From Gammaproteobacteria bacterium (GTDB lineage Bacteria; Pseudomonadota; Gammaproteobacteria; Steroidobacterales; Steroidobacteraceae), in assembly GCA_028293725.1 (NCBI GenBank), contig JAQGOE010000182.1, forward strand, positions 1 to 33,192: 33,192 nt of DNA, written 5' to 3'. Shown here in pieces: positions 17,594 through 26,220 of this stretch (its first letter is position 1; each line of letters begins with the position of its first letter). A model generated the notes under the pieces. That model was not told the origin of the DNA and searched no databases. It saw only the letters and a list, made by a program, of their open reading frames with translations. The translations under genes were made by a program, and so were the position numbers.

Positions 17594-19014
17594 AAGACAA
17601 CCGAACCTGGACCCTGTTTGCGCCCGCAGCCGCCTGTGCACTGCTGGCCGGCTGGATTGCCCTGTCCGGCGCAAATGTTCGAGCCCCGAGCTTCTCTGTC
17701 CTGATGCTTCTACTCGCCAACTTCATCGTGTACACGGACGGAATCGATTATCTCCTGCGGCGGTACGCGCATCGGCGGCACACGGCCACGGCCGCAGGAA
17801 TGGAGGGTGGGCGCAATCTGTCAATCGATCTTGGCGCCGTGCTACCGGCGGTTCCCAGTCGTCTCGACGCCATCCGGCCATACGCAATCGTTGCTTCGGT
17901 TTTCAATCTCGAAGACAAACTCGACGACTTCACGCAAGTGTTCGAGCCCTATCGCGAACGAGTATGGCTCATCAGCGACGGCTCCACGGACAACACCGTC
18001 ACGCGTCTGCACCAGGCGGGCTGGCGCTGCTTCGATGAACGGGTCAATCGGCGGAAACCCGGTGCGCTCCGCTGCCTCCTCGCGCGGCTCCCGGCGCACA
18101 TCGAGACCGTGATGGTCATCGATCCGGACGTCAGGATCCGCGGGAGAAACGAAGGGAGTGACGTCGATCTCGAGCGCTATATCCGCGATTTTCAGCAGTC
18201 GGGAGCTGCCGCAGTCTGCCCGCGCATCATGATCGAGCCGGATGGATTTCTGGGCAGATTCCAAGCGTTTGAGTATGCGCTGGGATTCCGAATCGGGCGC
18301 GAGAGTCTGGCCGACTACAACGTCACCTCCGGTGTCGCATTCTATCGCCGTGACGCGCTCGCGCGTGCCCTCGACGAGCACTCTCTCTCCGTTTACGCAG
18401 AAGATCTCGAGAACGCCGTGATTCTACTGAGCCAGGGAGAGCGCATCTATTACGACGGTCGACTGTTGATCGGCACCGAGGGCCCCGGCACGTGGCGACG
18501 CTGGTTCTCGCAACGGGTCGGCTGGTACTACGGGCTCATCAAGGTCTACACCGAGCGTTTCCGTCAGATCCGGCGGATCAGCCGGCGGGCTCCGTTCGCT
18601 ACCTACCAGTACATCATCTATCTGGGAGTGATGTCGCTAGCGTTCCATGTGTTCAAGATCGTGAGCGTCGTGCTGCTCTTGATCAGCCTCACCGCGACGC
18701 TGGACAGCTTGTTCGCGGTCGGCTGGATACCTCGGGTGGCCTCCACCAACCCGGTGTACTTTGTCTCGGCGATCGGTAGCTATCTGCTTCTTTCCGTCGT
18801 CGCGCAGTTGACGCTCATTCCCAAAGCGGAGCGCACCTACACAGCCCCAATCGTTCCTTTGTATCTGCTTTATTCCATGCTGCACGTCGTGCCGATGACG
18901 GTGGGCTTCGGCAACTGGATCGCACTCAAATTGTGGGGCCGCCGACTCTATCGGGATCACTACGAGCCCGGCGAGCCCGCGCGATCCCCGCCAGACGCCG
19001 GAGCCATTCGATGA
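17590..19014 (+). CDS. Membrane-bound family 2 glycosyltransferase (processive polysaccharide synthase-like)
   Basis: This 474-residue protein starts at GTG 17590, sharing a GTGA overlap with the radical SAM gene. Two N-terminal membrane spans (about 9-50) precede a cytoplasmic GT-A domain (about 95-320). Its motifs are ISDGSTDNT (nucleotide binding), VMVIDPDVRIRG (DxD-type metal site), VYAEDLENA (acceptor/catalytic Asp region) and FSQRVGWYYG. Three or four C-terminal spans (about 345-460) follow. The layout matches cellulose, hyaluronan, PNAG and alginate synthases. The QxxRW motif reads QRVGW, with Gly in place of the usual Arg. It is the likely polymerising enzyme of the operon. Donor sugar and linkage cannot be told. 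Confidence 0.83.
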   Translation: MKDNRTWTLFAPAAACALLAGWIALSGANVRAPSFSVLMLLLANFIVYTDGIDYLLRRYAHRRHTATAAGMEGGRNLSIDLGAVLPAVPSRLDAIRPYAIVASVFNLEDKLDDFTQVFEPYRERVWLISDGSTDNTVTRLHQAGWRCFDERVNRRKPGALRCLLARLPAHIETVMVIDPDVRIRGRNEGSDVDLERYIRDFQQSGAAAVCPRIMIEPDGFLGRFQAFEYALGFRIGRESLADYNVTSGVAFYRRDALARALDEHSLSVYAEDLENAVILLSQGERIYYDGRLLIGTEGPGTWRRWFSQRVGWYYGLIKVYTERFRQIRRISRRAPFATYQYIIYLGVMSLAFHVFKIVSVVLLLISLTATLDSLFAVGWIPRVASTNPVYFVSAIGSYLLLSVVAQLTLIPKAERTYTAPIVPLYLLYSMLHVVPMTVGFGNWIALKLWGRRLYRDHYEPGEPARSPPDAGAIR

Positions 19015-19814
19015 TCCTGAACGCAATTCCCACACCGGAATCCTACCGGCCCGCCACCTACTGGGAGGATCGCGCCCGCCGCTTCGCCGCCGAAGGAGAT
19101 GGCCTCGCCGCGGTGTGCTCCTATGGAATGCCCGGATTCTACAACCGGATGATCCACTTCAGTCAGCGGCTCGCGCTGCAGCCATGGTTTGAAGTCAGGC
19201 CCGGAACTCGGGTCCTGGATGTCGGCTGCGGTGTGGGACGCTGGAGCCGGCTACTCGCTTCGCGTGGCGCTTTCGTCACAGGCGTCGATCTCAGCCCCAC
19301 CATGATCGAGCAGTCGACGCAGCGCGCTGCTGAGGCGGGACTTTCGAACCGCTGCCGATTTCTCGTTCAGGACTCGACCGAGCTCGATGCCGGCGCTCCG
19401 TTCGATCTCGTGCTGGGCGTCACAGTGCTTCAGCATATCCTCGACCCCCTCGCCTTGCGTGCGGCGGTCGAGCGAATGGCTGATCACCTTGCAAGCACGG
19501 GCCGGATGATCCTGTTGGAAGCGGCACCCACGTGCACTGCCACCAGGTGTGACACGACAGTGTTCAGAGCGCGCCGGCGAGGTGAGTATCTGCAACTGTT
19601 CTCCGAGTGTGGACTTCGGATCCACAGGATTACCGGCGTAGATCCGGCGCCATTCAAAACGTGGTTGCTGCCCCATCTGCGCAAAGTGCCGCGAGCGGTC
19701 TCTGTCGCCGCGCTCGCGTGTGCAACCGCGCTGTCGGTGCCGGTCGACACGTTGTTCGGCCGGCTGGCCGTCGAGCATTCGTGGCACGCGGTCTTCGTTC
19801 TCGGGCGGGCCTGA
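19011..19814 (+). CDS. Class I SAM-dependent methyltransferase
   Basis: This 267-residue protein has motif I VLDVGCGVGRWSRLLA (about 64-79), an acidic strand-2 end VTGVDLSP, and motif IV FDLVLGVTVLQHI. These are standard for class I methyltransferases. It begins at the ATG of an ATGA overlap with the GT2 synthase stop, and the beta-helix gene starts 10 nt after it. The frame is open further upstream, but the overlap start is the better choice. In context it probably methylates a sugar or lipid-linked intermediate of the glycan. The C-terminal 40 residues contain a hydrophobic stretch (VSVAALACATALSVP) that could associate with the membrane. Confidence 0.85.
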   Translation: MILNAIPTPESYRPATYWEDRARRFAAEGDGLAAVCSYGMPGFYNRMIHFSQRLALQPWFEVRPGTRVLDVGCGVGRWSRLLASRGAFVTGVDLSPTMIEQSTQRAAEAGLSNRCRFLVQDSTELDAGAPFDLVLGVTVLQHILDPLALRAAVERMADHLASTGRMILLEAAPTCTATRCDTTVFRARRRGEYLQLFSECGLRIHRITGVDPAPFKTWLLPHLRKVPRAVSVAALACATALSVPVDTLFGRLAVEHSWHAVFVLGRA

Positions 19815-19824
19815 GGAGATCATC

Positions 19825-21078
19825 ATGCGCATCAGTCATCGAACAGTGCTGGGCCTCGGTGCGCTCTTGCTGCTCGGCGCATTCGTGTTCCTCGCCAGAT
19901 CGTACAAACACACTCGCGCGGAGCCTGTCGGCGAATCGGAAGGAAGCGTGTCGGTGGCCGTGACCAGCGGCGCTGACCGCGGCCCTGGAAGTTTGCGTGA
20001 GGCACTATTCATTGCCGCCGGGGCTCGCGGCAGCGCCACCATTTTGATACGAGTCGACCACATCGCCGTCGAAACCGCGCTGCCGCCATTCGTAAATGCC
20101 CATGGCGTGACCCTCAGCGCCCAGGCGCCCGGCACGACGATCGACGCACATGCGCTCGCGGGCGGAGCGGTCTTTGATGTCGCCGGCGTGAATACCTCCA
20201 TCACGGGTGTGACGATTCGCAATTGCCCCGATGCCGCCGTGCTGCTGCGCGCCGGGCGATTCCGGCTCATGTCGACCACCATCGAGAGCTGCGATGTCGG
20301 AATTGACATCGCCGAGAACGCCAGCGATTTCCTGCTGGAACGCAATCGGTTCATCAGGAACCGGATTGGGATTCGTTTCGCGGCGACGAACCACAACGCA
20401 ACTCTTGCACGCAACGAGTTCACGGAGAATGCGGACGGCGGTGTGTGGGCGGTGCGTAGTGCGCTCGACCTGCAAAAGGACGCGCCCATCAGCGTGCGTT
20501 CCAACAAGTTCGACGGAGACCGCGCGGGCATTGTTGCGGGCAACGTGTCGCTGCTCATCGAAGACAACGACCTGGACCGGTCGCGCGAGGCCGCCATTCA
20601 TCTTGTCGGCGCAGGCGTAGTGGTTCGCGGCAATCGCATACGCGATGGTGCAGCGATGGGCATCGTCGCCGAGAACGCTCGCGACGCGCTCGTGGAAAAC
20701 AATGAGCTCGACCATCTCGCGGCGTACGCCATCATGGTGCGCGGGTCGGCCAACGTGCTGATTCGCGCCAATCGCATTCACAACTGCGGTTACGGCATGG
20801 CCTTCGTGCTCGGCGATGAGGCGCATCCCAGCACGGCCGTGGACAACTCGCTCATTGCACTGAGACATTACGGCATCGACATCATCGGGGATTCGCCGAT
20901 CCTGCGCGGAAATCGAGTTTACGCGCAGGTGGCGCCACTTCACACCCAGGATTTCGAGCAAGGAGCGCAGAAGATCCGCGCCAATCCGTTCCTGGATAAC
21001 AACACCTTCGAGGTCATCGCGCCGGCCGTCGCCGCCGGGACGAACGATCGATCGAAGGCCGGGGTCGCGCCGCGATGA
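19825..21078 (+). CDS. Parallel beta-helix (NosD/PbH1-type) exported protein
   Basis: This 417-residue protein has an N-terminal membrane anchor or signal (TVLGLGALLLLGAFVFLA, residues 7-24). More than ten PbH1-like turns follow, with repeating patterns such as LLERNRFIRNRIGI, LARNEFTENADGGV and LIEDNDLDRSREAAI. These form a right-handed beta-helix as in NosD, AlgG-type epimerases and polysaccharide lyases. It should act in the periplasm on the growing polymer (epimerase, lyase or guide). GAGGAG lies 6 nt before the ATG at 19825; an upstream extension to 19720 overlaps the methyltransferase and is not used. Its end overlaps the PAS gene by ATGA. A catalytic residue cannot be fixed by eye. Confidence 0.78.
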   Translation: MRISHRTVLGLGALLLLGAFVFLARSYKHTRAEPVGESEGSVSVAVTSGADRGPGSLREALFIAAGARGSATILIRVDHIAVETALPPFVNAHGVTLSAQAPGTTIDAHALAGGAVFDVAGVNTSITGVTIRNCPDAAVLLRAGRFRLMSTTIESCDVGIDIAENASDFLLERNRFIRNRIGIRFAATNHNATLARNEFTENADGGVWAVRSALDLQKDAPISVRSNKFDGDRAGIVAGNVSLLIEDNDLDRSREAAIHLVGAGVVVRGNRIRDGAAMGIVAENARDALVENNELDHLAAYAIMVRGSANVLIRANRIHNCGYGMAFVLGDEAHPSTAVDNSLIALRHYGIDIIGDSPILRGNRVYAQVAPLHTQDFEQGAQKIRANPFLDNNTFEVIAPAVAAGTNDRSKAGVAPR

Positions 21079-22469
21079 ATGTGCCAAAGACAGAGGCCCT
21101 GGCGAGAGACGATCCGCACGTTCATCTTCTCGATGACACGTGGTTTCTGACGATCTTCGCGGTGCTGCTCGCGACCGCGTTGCCGTGGTTTGTGAGCGCG
21201 TTCGACATTGACTTCGCGAGCGCGGCCTGGGGGATATTCGCACTTGGAGTCCTCCACGTTGCACTCTCGACCGGTGCCGTGCCAAAGGGTGTGCGCCTCG
21301 TGTGGCGCAAACGTGTGCTCGCGATTCTGCACGCGATGGGCGTCATGGTGCTCGGTTTCATCTGGCAGCACGCCGGGGGGACGGCAAATCCGCTGTTCCT
21401 GCTGGCCTTCGCCCTACCGGTGATCGGGGCGAGCTTCATCTCACGCTGGCAGCCTTACCTCGCGGCTGCGCTCGCGGTGAGCGTCGTCTTCGCCATCTCG
21501 ATGAGTCAGGAGCCGGAATTGCGCTGGTACGTGGGTGGGTTCGGCGCTGCTGGCGCGTGGCTTGCGTCGGTTTTTGCCGTGAAAGGCTCCGCCGCCACCG
21601 CACCCATCCCCGGCTTTTACGCGCCATTCGGCTATGTTGCCGTGCTGCTGCAGGTGTTCGCCGTGCTGCTGTTCGGTTGCGCCGTCGCGGCCGACTACGT
21701 CAGCACGGTGCTCGAACGGCTCCGCACACAAGCAGCGGCTGCGCGAGCCGAAGCGGAGCGCGGCCAGGAGTTGTGGGCGACTCTGACCGAGCATCTGCCG
21801 ATTCCTGCATTCCTGGTCGATGCCGACACCCTACGCGTGATCTGCGCGAGCGAGCACGCCTCGATAGGCAGTCTGCCCGCCGGCGACTCCCCTGTCGGGC
21901 GCGCCTTCTTCGAGACGGTGCGCTTCTCTTATCCGGATGTAGTGCAGAATCTCATTGAAGGCGCGGACGGAGTGGTGCCGGACGTCATGATCCGTGCAGC
22001 AGGTGAACTGCGCGCGGCGGAACTGAGCGTGCGTCACATTCCCTATATGGATCGCCGCTTTGCGCTGGTGGTCGTCCGCGATGTGACTGACGCAACATGC
22101 GTGAGGATCGCGCTCGACCAGGCCGAGCACGCGGCGCTCGTCGTCGACTCGCGCGGCCGCGTGAAGGCGCTCAACAAGCCGGCGCTGAGTCTCTTTCCCG
22201 GTATACACATCGGCACCAGCGTATCGAGCCTGCTGTCTCCCTCCGGCTGGGGCGCGACCTGGTGGCAATCGGGGCTCACGGGTCGGCGTAAGTCGCTCGT
22301 GGAGATCCGGCAGCGCAGCTATGAGGTCACCAACTCCTCGGTCGCGCTGCCCGGCGAAGAAGAGTCGCTGCATGTCGTCGCACTTCGCCCAACCTCGAAA
22401 GCGCAATCCCGCCTCGGATTCGCCGGCCCATCAAACCCACCCCGGGCGACGGAGGTCGAGCCGCAATGA
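21075..22469 (+). CDS. Polytopic membrane protein with two PAS-like domains and no output domain
   Basis: This 464-residue protein has six or seven membrane spans in residues about 22-207. A short Ala/Glu-rich coiled coil (210-232) follows, then two PAS-like folds (about 238-345, LPIPAFLVDADTLRVICASEHA; and about 350-430, AALVVDSRGRVKALNKPALSLF). No histidine kinase, GGDEF or other effector domain follows. It could sense a ligand or redox state at the inner membrane and pass the signal by contact, perhaps to the neighbouring GGDEF-EAL protein or the synthase. It is joined to both neighbours by ATGA overlaps. Family assignment of the membrane part is unknown. Confidence 0.72.
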   Translation: MNVPKTEALARDDPHVHLLDDTWFLTIFAVLLATALPWFVSAFDIDFASAAWGIFALGVLHVALSTGAVPKGVRLVWRKRVLAILHAMGVMVLGFIWQHAGGTANPLFLLAFALPVIGASFISRWQPYLAAALAVSVVFAISMSQEPELRWYVGGFGAAGAWLASVFAVKGSAATAPIPGFYAPFGYVAVLLQVFAVLLFGCAVAADYVSTVLERLRTQAAAARAEAERGQELWATLTEHLPIPAFLVDADTLRVICASEHASIGSLPAGDSPVGRAFFETVRFSYPDVVQNLIEGADGVVPDVMIRAAGELRAAELSVRHIPYMDRRFALVVVRDVTDATCVRIALDQAEHAALVVDSRGRVKALNKPALSLFPGIHIGTSVSSLLSPSGWGATWWQSGLTGRRKSLVEIRQRSYEVTNSSVALPGEEESLHVVALRPTSKAQSRLGFAGPSNPPRATEVEPQ

Positions 22470-23293
22470 AACTGTCTACCTCCGTGTTGGCTGGTGTCAT
22501 TCTCGCTCTCGCGCTCGCGATGACTGCGCACCCAGCTCGGGCACAGGGATCACCCGCCGGAGATGATCGTCTGATATTGGGTGCGAACGGCTCGACCCTC
22601 ACGGGAGGAAGCGGCGGCGGCGGTGGCGCCGTCACATGGTTGCACGACTTCGGTGCCGGCACGCTCGCCGGCGTCGGCGCCGAGCACCAGGCCATCGCGA
22701 ATTCTCATTGGACCCTCGGTTCTGTGATCGGTGCAGTAACACTCGGCGCGGAATCCGGCCCGCGCACGAGCTTCTCCGGTGAGCTTCACGAGGGTTCCGG
22801 CGACATCGCGCGCAGAAGCTTCAATTACTCACTCGCGGTGCTCGGCGCGAGCCGCACGCTCACCAAGGAACTGTCTGTTCAGCTCGAGGATCGACAGATT
22901 GACATCGACACGACCCACGGCAATCTGCCGAAGCTCGGGCTCACCTACGCCTGGACTCGGAGATTTCAGACCTCGTTGGCGTACGCGCACTCCGTTGGCG
23001 GCAATCTCGGGACGGAATTGACCACAGCGCGAATAGACATCTTTGGCGCACGCGCCAGTTTCCTGGCGGGCGGTGCAACCGGCCACGCAACCCCGGCCGT
23101 CGTCAATCTGCAGACGGGCTTGGAGCAGCCCCCTGCGCTCAGCCTCAAACAGGTGTTTGTCGGTGTTTTCAAACCGTTTTCGCGCGCGAATCTGCAGTTG
23201 GTGCTCGACTATCTGGACCTGGCTGGCAACAAGCGCACCACGCTGACCCTGACTTGCACTTTACCTCTGGGGGGGCGCGGCACATCGAAATGA
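22466..23293 (+). CDS. Outer-membrane beta-barrel protein, unknown function
   Basis: This 275-residue protein has a clear signal peptide (cleavage after AHPARAQ, residue 27). A Gly-rich linker (GGSGGGGG) and alternating beta-strand sequence follow, such as SLAVLGASRTLTKELSVQLEDRQI, LGLTYAWTRRFQTSLAYAHS and LQLVLDYLDL. The pattern fits a 12-16-strand outer-membrane barrel, similar in style to YaiO-like export proteins. It lies between the PAS membrane protein and the c-di-GMP protein, both by ATGA overlap. I infer it is the exit pore or an envelope partner for the glycan. No known family was recognised with certainty. Confidence 0.65.
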   Translation: MKLSTSVLAGVILALALAMTAHPARAQGSPAGDDRLILGANGSTLTGGSGGGGGAVTWLHDFGAGTLAGVGAEHQAIANSHWTLGSVIGAVTLGAESGPRTSFSGELHEGSGDIARRSFNYSLAVLGASRTLTKELSVQLEDRQIDIDTTHGNLPKLGLTYAWTRRFQTSLAYAHSVGGNLGTELTTARIDIFGARASFLAGGATGHATPAVVNLQTGLEQPPALSLKQVFVGVFKPFSRANLQLVLDYLDLAGNKRTTLTLTCTLPLGGRGTSK

Positions 23294-26139
23294 GTACCGT
23301 CCTGGGGAAAATCGGCGCGGTTGTAAGCGGTCGGCGTGTCGACTGGATGCACGTAGTGCGCGCGCGCCGTGCAGACTGGATCCCCACTGCCATTGTGCTG
23401 GTGGTGGTCCTGACGGTCGGATCAAGACTCATCACGATCAGCGTGCAGCAGCACGCGGCAGAAGCACGCGCGTCGGCGGAGATTGTCGTCGGCCGTTACG
23501 GGCGCGCGATTGAATCGCGACTGCAGGATCTCGCGAGCGACGCGCAGCGTCCGGCGTCTGCGTCGCTGCAGTGGGGACGCAAAACGTTCCGATTGACTGC
23601 CGACGGCGCGGTGATCAACTCGGAGGATTGGGACGCCGCGATCGTGCAGGCCGTCATGAAAGAATGGGCCTCGGCCGATGCTCACTCGGGCGCGGCTACG
23701 GCCGGATACCTCGGCCCGATCCGCTACGGAAGCCAATGGTTCGTCGCAGTCCGTGTTCCAGTCATGGAGACCAACGCGAAAGGTGTTCCGCAACAGGCTG
23801 GCTGGTCGATTGCGTACCAGGCGATGGATGGGCTGCTATCGAGCGCCGGGCTCGGCAACCTCGCCCGCGATGGCTACGACTTCGAGCTCTTGCAACGCGA
23901 TCCGGCGAGCCGTCGCTCACGGGTGTTGTGGAGCTCCTCCGCCGCGCGGCGGCTCGCGGATCCGGTCACTCGTCCGATCCAACTACCGGCTGATCTCCCG
24001 CAAGGCCTTCGCGGCGCCGAGCTGACGATCGCCGCGCGCCCACAAGCCGGCTGGTACCCGGCAGGTACACTCACGGCCGACGCCGTCCTACTCGTGGTAG
24101 CCACGTGGCTGCTGACACTTGGCGCCAACGACGTGATTCGCGACTCGAACCGTTTGCGTGCCGCGCTGGCAGCCGGCAAGCGACGTTTGCAGGCGGTCAA
24201 CCGACGTCTCACCAAGGAGATCGAGCACCGCCAGACCTTGCAGAAGAGCTTCGATCACGCGCGTTATCACGATGCCTTCACCGGGCTGCCGAACAGAGGC
24301 TATTTCGTCGTTCAGCTCGAACGCGCGCTACATGAGTTGCGCACACGACAGAGGTACCGGATCGCGATAGTGCTCATCGATATCGACCGCTTCAGGCTGA
24401 TCAACGACACACTCGGTCACACGGCTGGTGACGAAGTGATGGTCCAGGCCGCCCGCCGCTTCGAGCTTGCCTCCGCGGCATTTGAGGGTGTGCTCGCTCG
24501 CTGGGGTGGCGATCAGTTCGCTCTCCTCCTGTTCGATGTTCACTCGAGCGACACAGCAATTTCGGTAGCGAAGCTGCTAAGAGCGTCACTGCGGTCGCCG
24601 TTCAAGCTCCGCAAGCACCATGTGAGTATTGCTGCGCGCGTGGGCGTCACCTGCGTCGAGGTGGGATCGCAGCGGGCTGAAGACGTGCTGCGCGAGGCTG
24701 ACATCGCGCTGTCGATGGCCAAGTCGCAAGACGACACGCCAGTGGTTGCATACGACTCGACAATGGGCGGCGACGTGCTGGGTCTCGTGAGTCTCGAGGC
24801 CGACCTGCATGTCGCGCTCGAGCGAGACGAACTGCTGCTGTTGTTCCAGCCGATCGTCGATCTGCGCAAAGGCCACATCGTCGGCGTGGAGGCGCTGCTT
24901 CGCTGGCGGCATCCCGTGGAAGGCATGCTCAAGCCAGACAGGTTTTTGGCGATCGCGGAAGAAGCCGGTCTCATCGTGCCAATCACCCGCTGGACGATCG
25001 AGAGCTCGTGCCGGGTGGTGTGCGAATGGCGCCGACGTCTCCCGCCTGAAACCGACTTCTGCATCAGCATCAATTTGTCTGCCGCGGCGTTGCGCGACCC
25101 CGGTCTTGTCGACCATGTGGCAAGGGTCCTCGCGGAGACGAGCACGCCCGCTCGTGCGCTGAAATTCGAGCTGACGGAGAGCGGGCTCATCAGCAACATC
25201 GGCGCCGCGAGGGAGATTCTCGAGCGCCTGCACGAGATGGGCATTCAGCTGATGCTCGACGACTTTGGCACCGGGTACTCCTCGCTCACTCACCTGCAGC
25301 TGTTTCCATTCGACTACGTGAAGATCGACCGGCCACTGGCGAGCCGTAGCGGCTCGCAGCAGGCGGACCACCAGATCATGAGCGCGATGGTACGGATGGT
25401 GTCGAGCCTGGGGCTGAAGACGATCGGTGAGGTGGTGGAGACTGAGGCGGGTGCGCAGGCGCTTCAGCGAGCGGGTTGCGACTTCGGGCAGGGCTACTTC
25501 TTTTGCGAGCCGGTGGAATCCGAAGAAGCGCTGAGACACCTGCGCGCGCAGGATCTCAGAGTGCCGCGCGCGCCTGTGAATCAACGTCGCGGGGTCAGCG
25601 AAGAGGTCGAGGCGCCCGCTGAGACTGGAAGCGCTGCTGAGATGGACACGCCGACAGTGCCACCGGCAGATGTGATCGACGTGCCTATGGCCACTGACGC
25701 GCGTGACAGCTTGCCGACGCCGATGTCAGAAGAGACCGTGGTACTAGCGGTTGACGATTTCCCGACGCCAGCGAAGTCGGATGAGACGCAGGTACTGCCC
25801 GTCTATGATCCCCCGACGCCGGCGAAGTCGGACGAGACGCAAGTGCTGCCCGTCTGTGATTCCCCGATGCCGGCGAAGTCTGACGAGACGCAGGAGTTGC
25901 CGCCTGTCCCGCTGGCGCTCCCGACTGACGATTCGCCAACGCAGTTGCTGTCACTCGACGAGCTTGCATTGCCGATCCATGACTCCCCGACGCTCGCGGA
26001 GCCAGCCGAATCCGCCTCGGCGCCCGAATCAAGAGATGAATCGCCTTCTCCTTCAGAATCCACGGAGCCGGATGTATCTGACGCGGCGCGCAACGGCGCG
26101 CCCGGGATCCGGCGGGCCGGCCGCCGCCGCGCGCGCTGA
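23290..26139 (+). CDS. Membrane-anchored GGDEF-EAL c-di-GMP protein with repeat tail
   Basis: This 949-residue protein starts at the ATG of an ATGA overlap. Membrane spans at about 32-50 and 262-279 enclose a periplasmic sensor domain. A GGDEF domain follows (about 322-490) whose signature is GGDQF (406-410): the key Glu is Gln, so cyclase activity is doubtful. The EAL domain (about 500-755) keeps its catalytic set: EALLRW (534-), SINLSAA, ELTESG, DDFGTGYSSL, KIDRP and the late GEVVETEAG. It therefore probably hydrolyses c-di-GMP. A long acidic, Pro/Thr-rich tail (about 770-930) carries 17-residue repeats. It is likely the regulator of the glycan synthase in this operon. Confidence 0.86.
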   Translation: MSTVLGKIGAVVSGRRVDWMHVVRARRADWIPTAIVLVVVLTVGSRLITISVQQHAAEARASAEIVVGRYGRAIESRLQDLASDAQRPASASLQWGRKTFRLTADGAVINSEDWDAAIVQAVMKEWASADAHSGAATAGYLGPIRYGSQWFVAVRVPVMETNAKGVPQQAGWSIAYQAMDGLLSSAGLGNLARDGYDFELLQRDPASRRSRVLWSSSAARRLADPVTRPIQLPADLPQGLRGAELTIAARPQAGWYPAGTLTADAVLLVVATWLLTLGANDVIRDSNRLRAALAAGKRRLQAVNRRLTKEIEHRQTLQKSFDHARYHDAFTGLPNRGYFVVQLERALHELRTRQRYRIAIVLIDIDRFRLINDTLGHTAGDEVMVQAARRFELASAAFEGVLARWGGDQFALLLFDVHSSDTAISVAKLLRASLRSPFKLRKHHVSIAARVGVTCVEVGSQRAEDVLREADIALSMAKSQDDTPVVAYDSTMGGDVLGLVSLEADLHVALERDELLLLFQPIVDLRKGHIVGVEALLRWRHPVEGMLKPDRFLAIAEEAGLIVPITRWTIESSCRVVCEWRRRLPPETDFCISINLSAAALRDPGLVDHVARVLAETSTPARALKFELTESGLISNIGAAREILERLHEMGIQLMLDDFGTGYSSLTHLQLFPFDYVKIDRPLASRSGSQQADHQIMSAMVRMVSSLGLKTIGEVVETEAGAQALQRAGCDFGQGYFFCEPVESEEALRHLRAQDLRVPRAPVNQRRGVSEEVEAPAETGSAAEMDTPTVPPADVIDVPMATDARDSLPTPMSEETVVLAVDDFPTPAKSDETQVLPVYDPPTPAKSDETQVLPVCDSPMPAKSDETQELPPVPLALPTDDSPTQLLSLDELALPIHDSPTLAEPAESASAPESRDESPSPSESTEPDVSDAARNGAPGIRRAGRRRAR
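25759..25911 (+). repeat. 51-nt tandem repeat, three copies, in frame
   Basis: Units begin at 25759, 25810 and 25861. They encode a 17-residue motif of the form xPTPAKSDETQVLPVxD, the third copy diverging after SDETQ. Looser versions (LPTPMSEETVVLAVDD before, DDSPTQLL and HDSPTLAEP after) flank them. The repeats form the acidic, proline-rich tail of the GGDEF-EAL protein and are prone to copy-number change. Confidence 0.85.
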
Positions 26140-26149
26140 ATCAACACGA

Positions 26150-26220
26150 GGAGCCTGTCTGAGCAATGCTCGCCTACTGCGGCCGCCCTCGCTACGGCGA
26201 TCATTACTCAGACAGGCTCC
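26150..26220. repeat. 18-of-19 bp inverted repeat around the deacetylase start
   Basis: The left arm at 26150-26168 reads GGAGCCTGTCTGAG, one mismatch, then AATG. The right arm at 26202-26220 is its reverse complement. The 33-nt loop contains the first codons of the deacetylase frame beginning at 26166. In RNA the stem would take up the GAGGAG ribosome site (26148-26153). It may be a translation-control hairpin, an attenuator between genes, or a small insertion such as a REP-like element. Confidence 0.75.

Noticed and set aside
19720..19824. Upstream extension of the beta-helix protein
   Set aside because: It overlaps the methyltransferase in another frame, while the ATG at 19825 has GAGGAG at ideal spacing and starts a membrane anchor or signal.
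25759..25911. CRISPR array
   Set aside because: The 51-bp units are contiguous, in frame and coding, without spacers.
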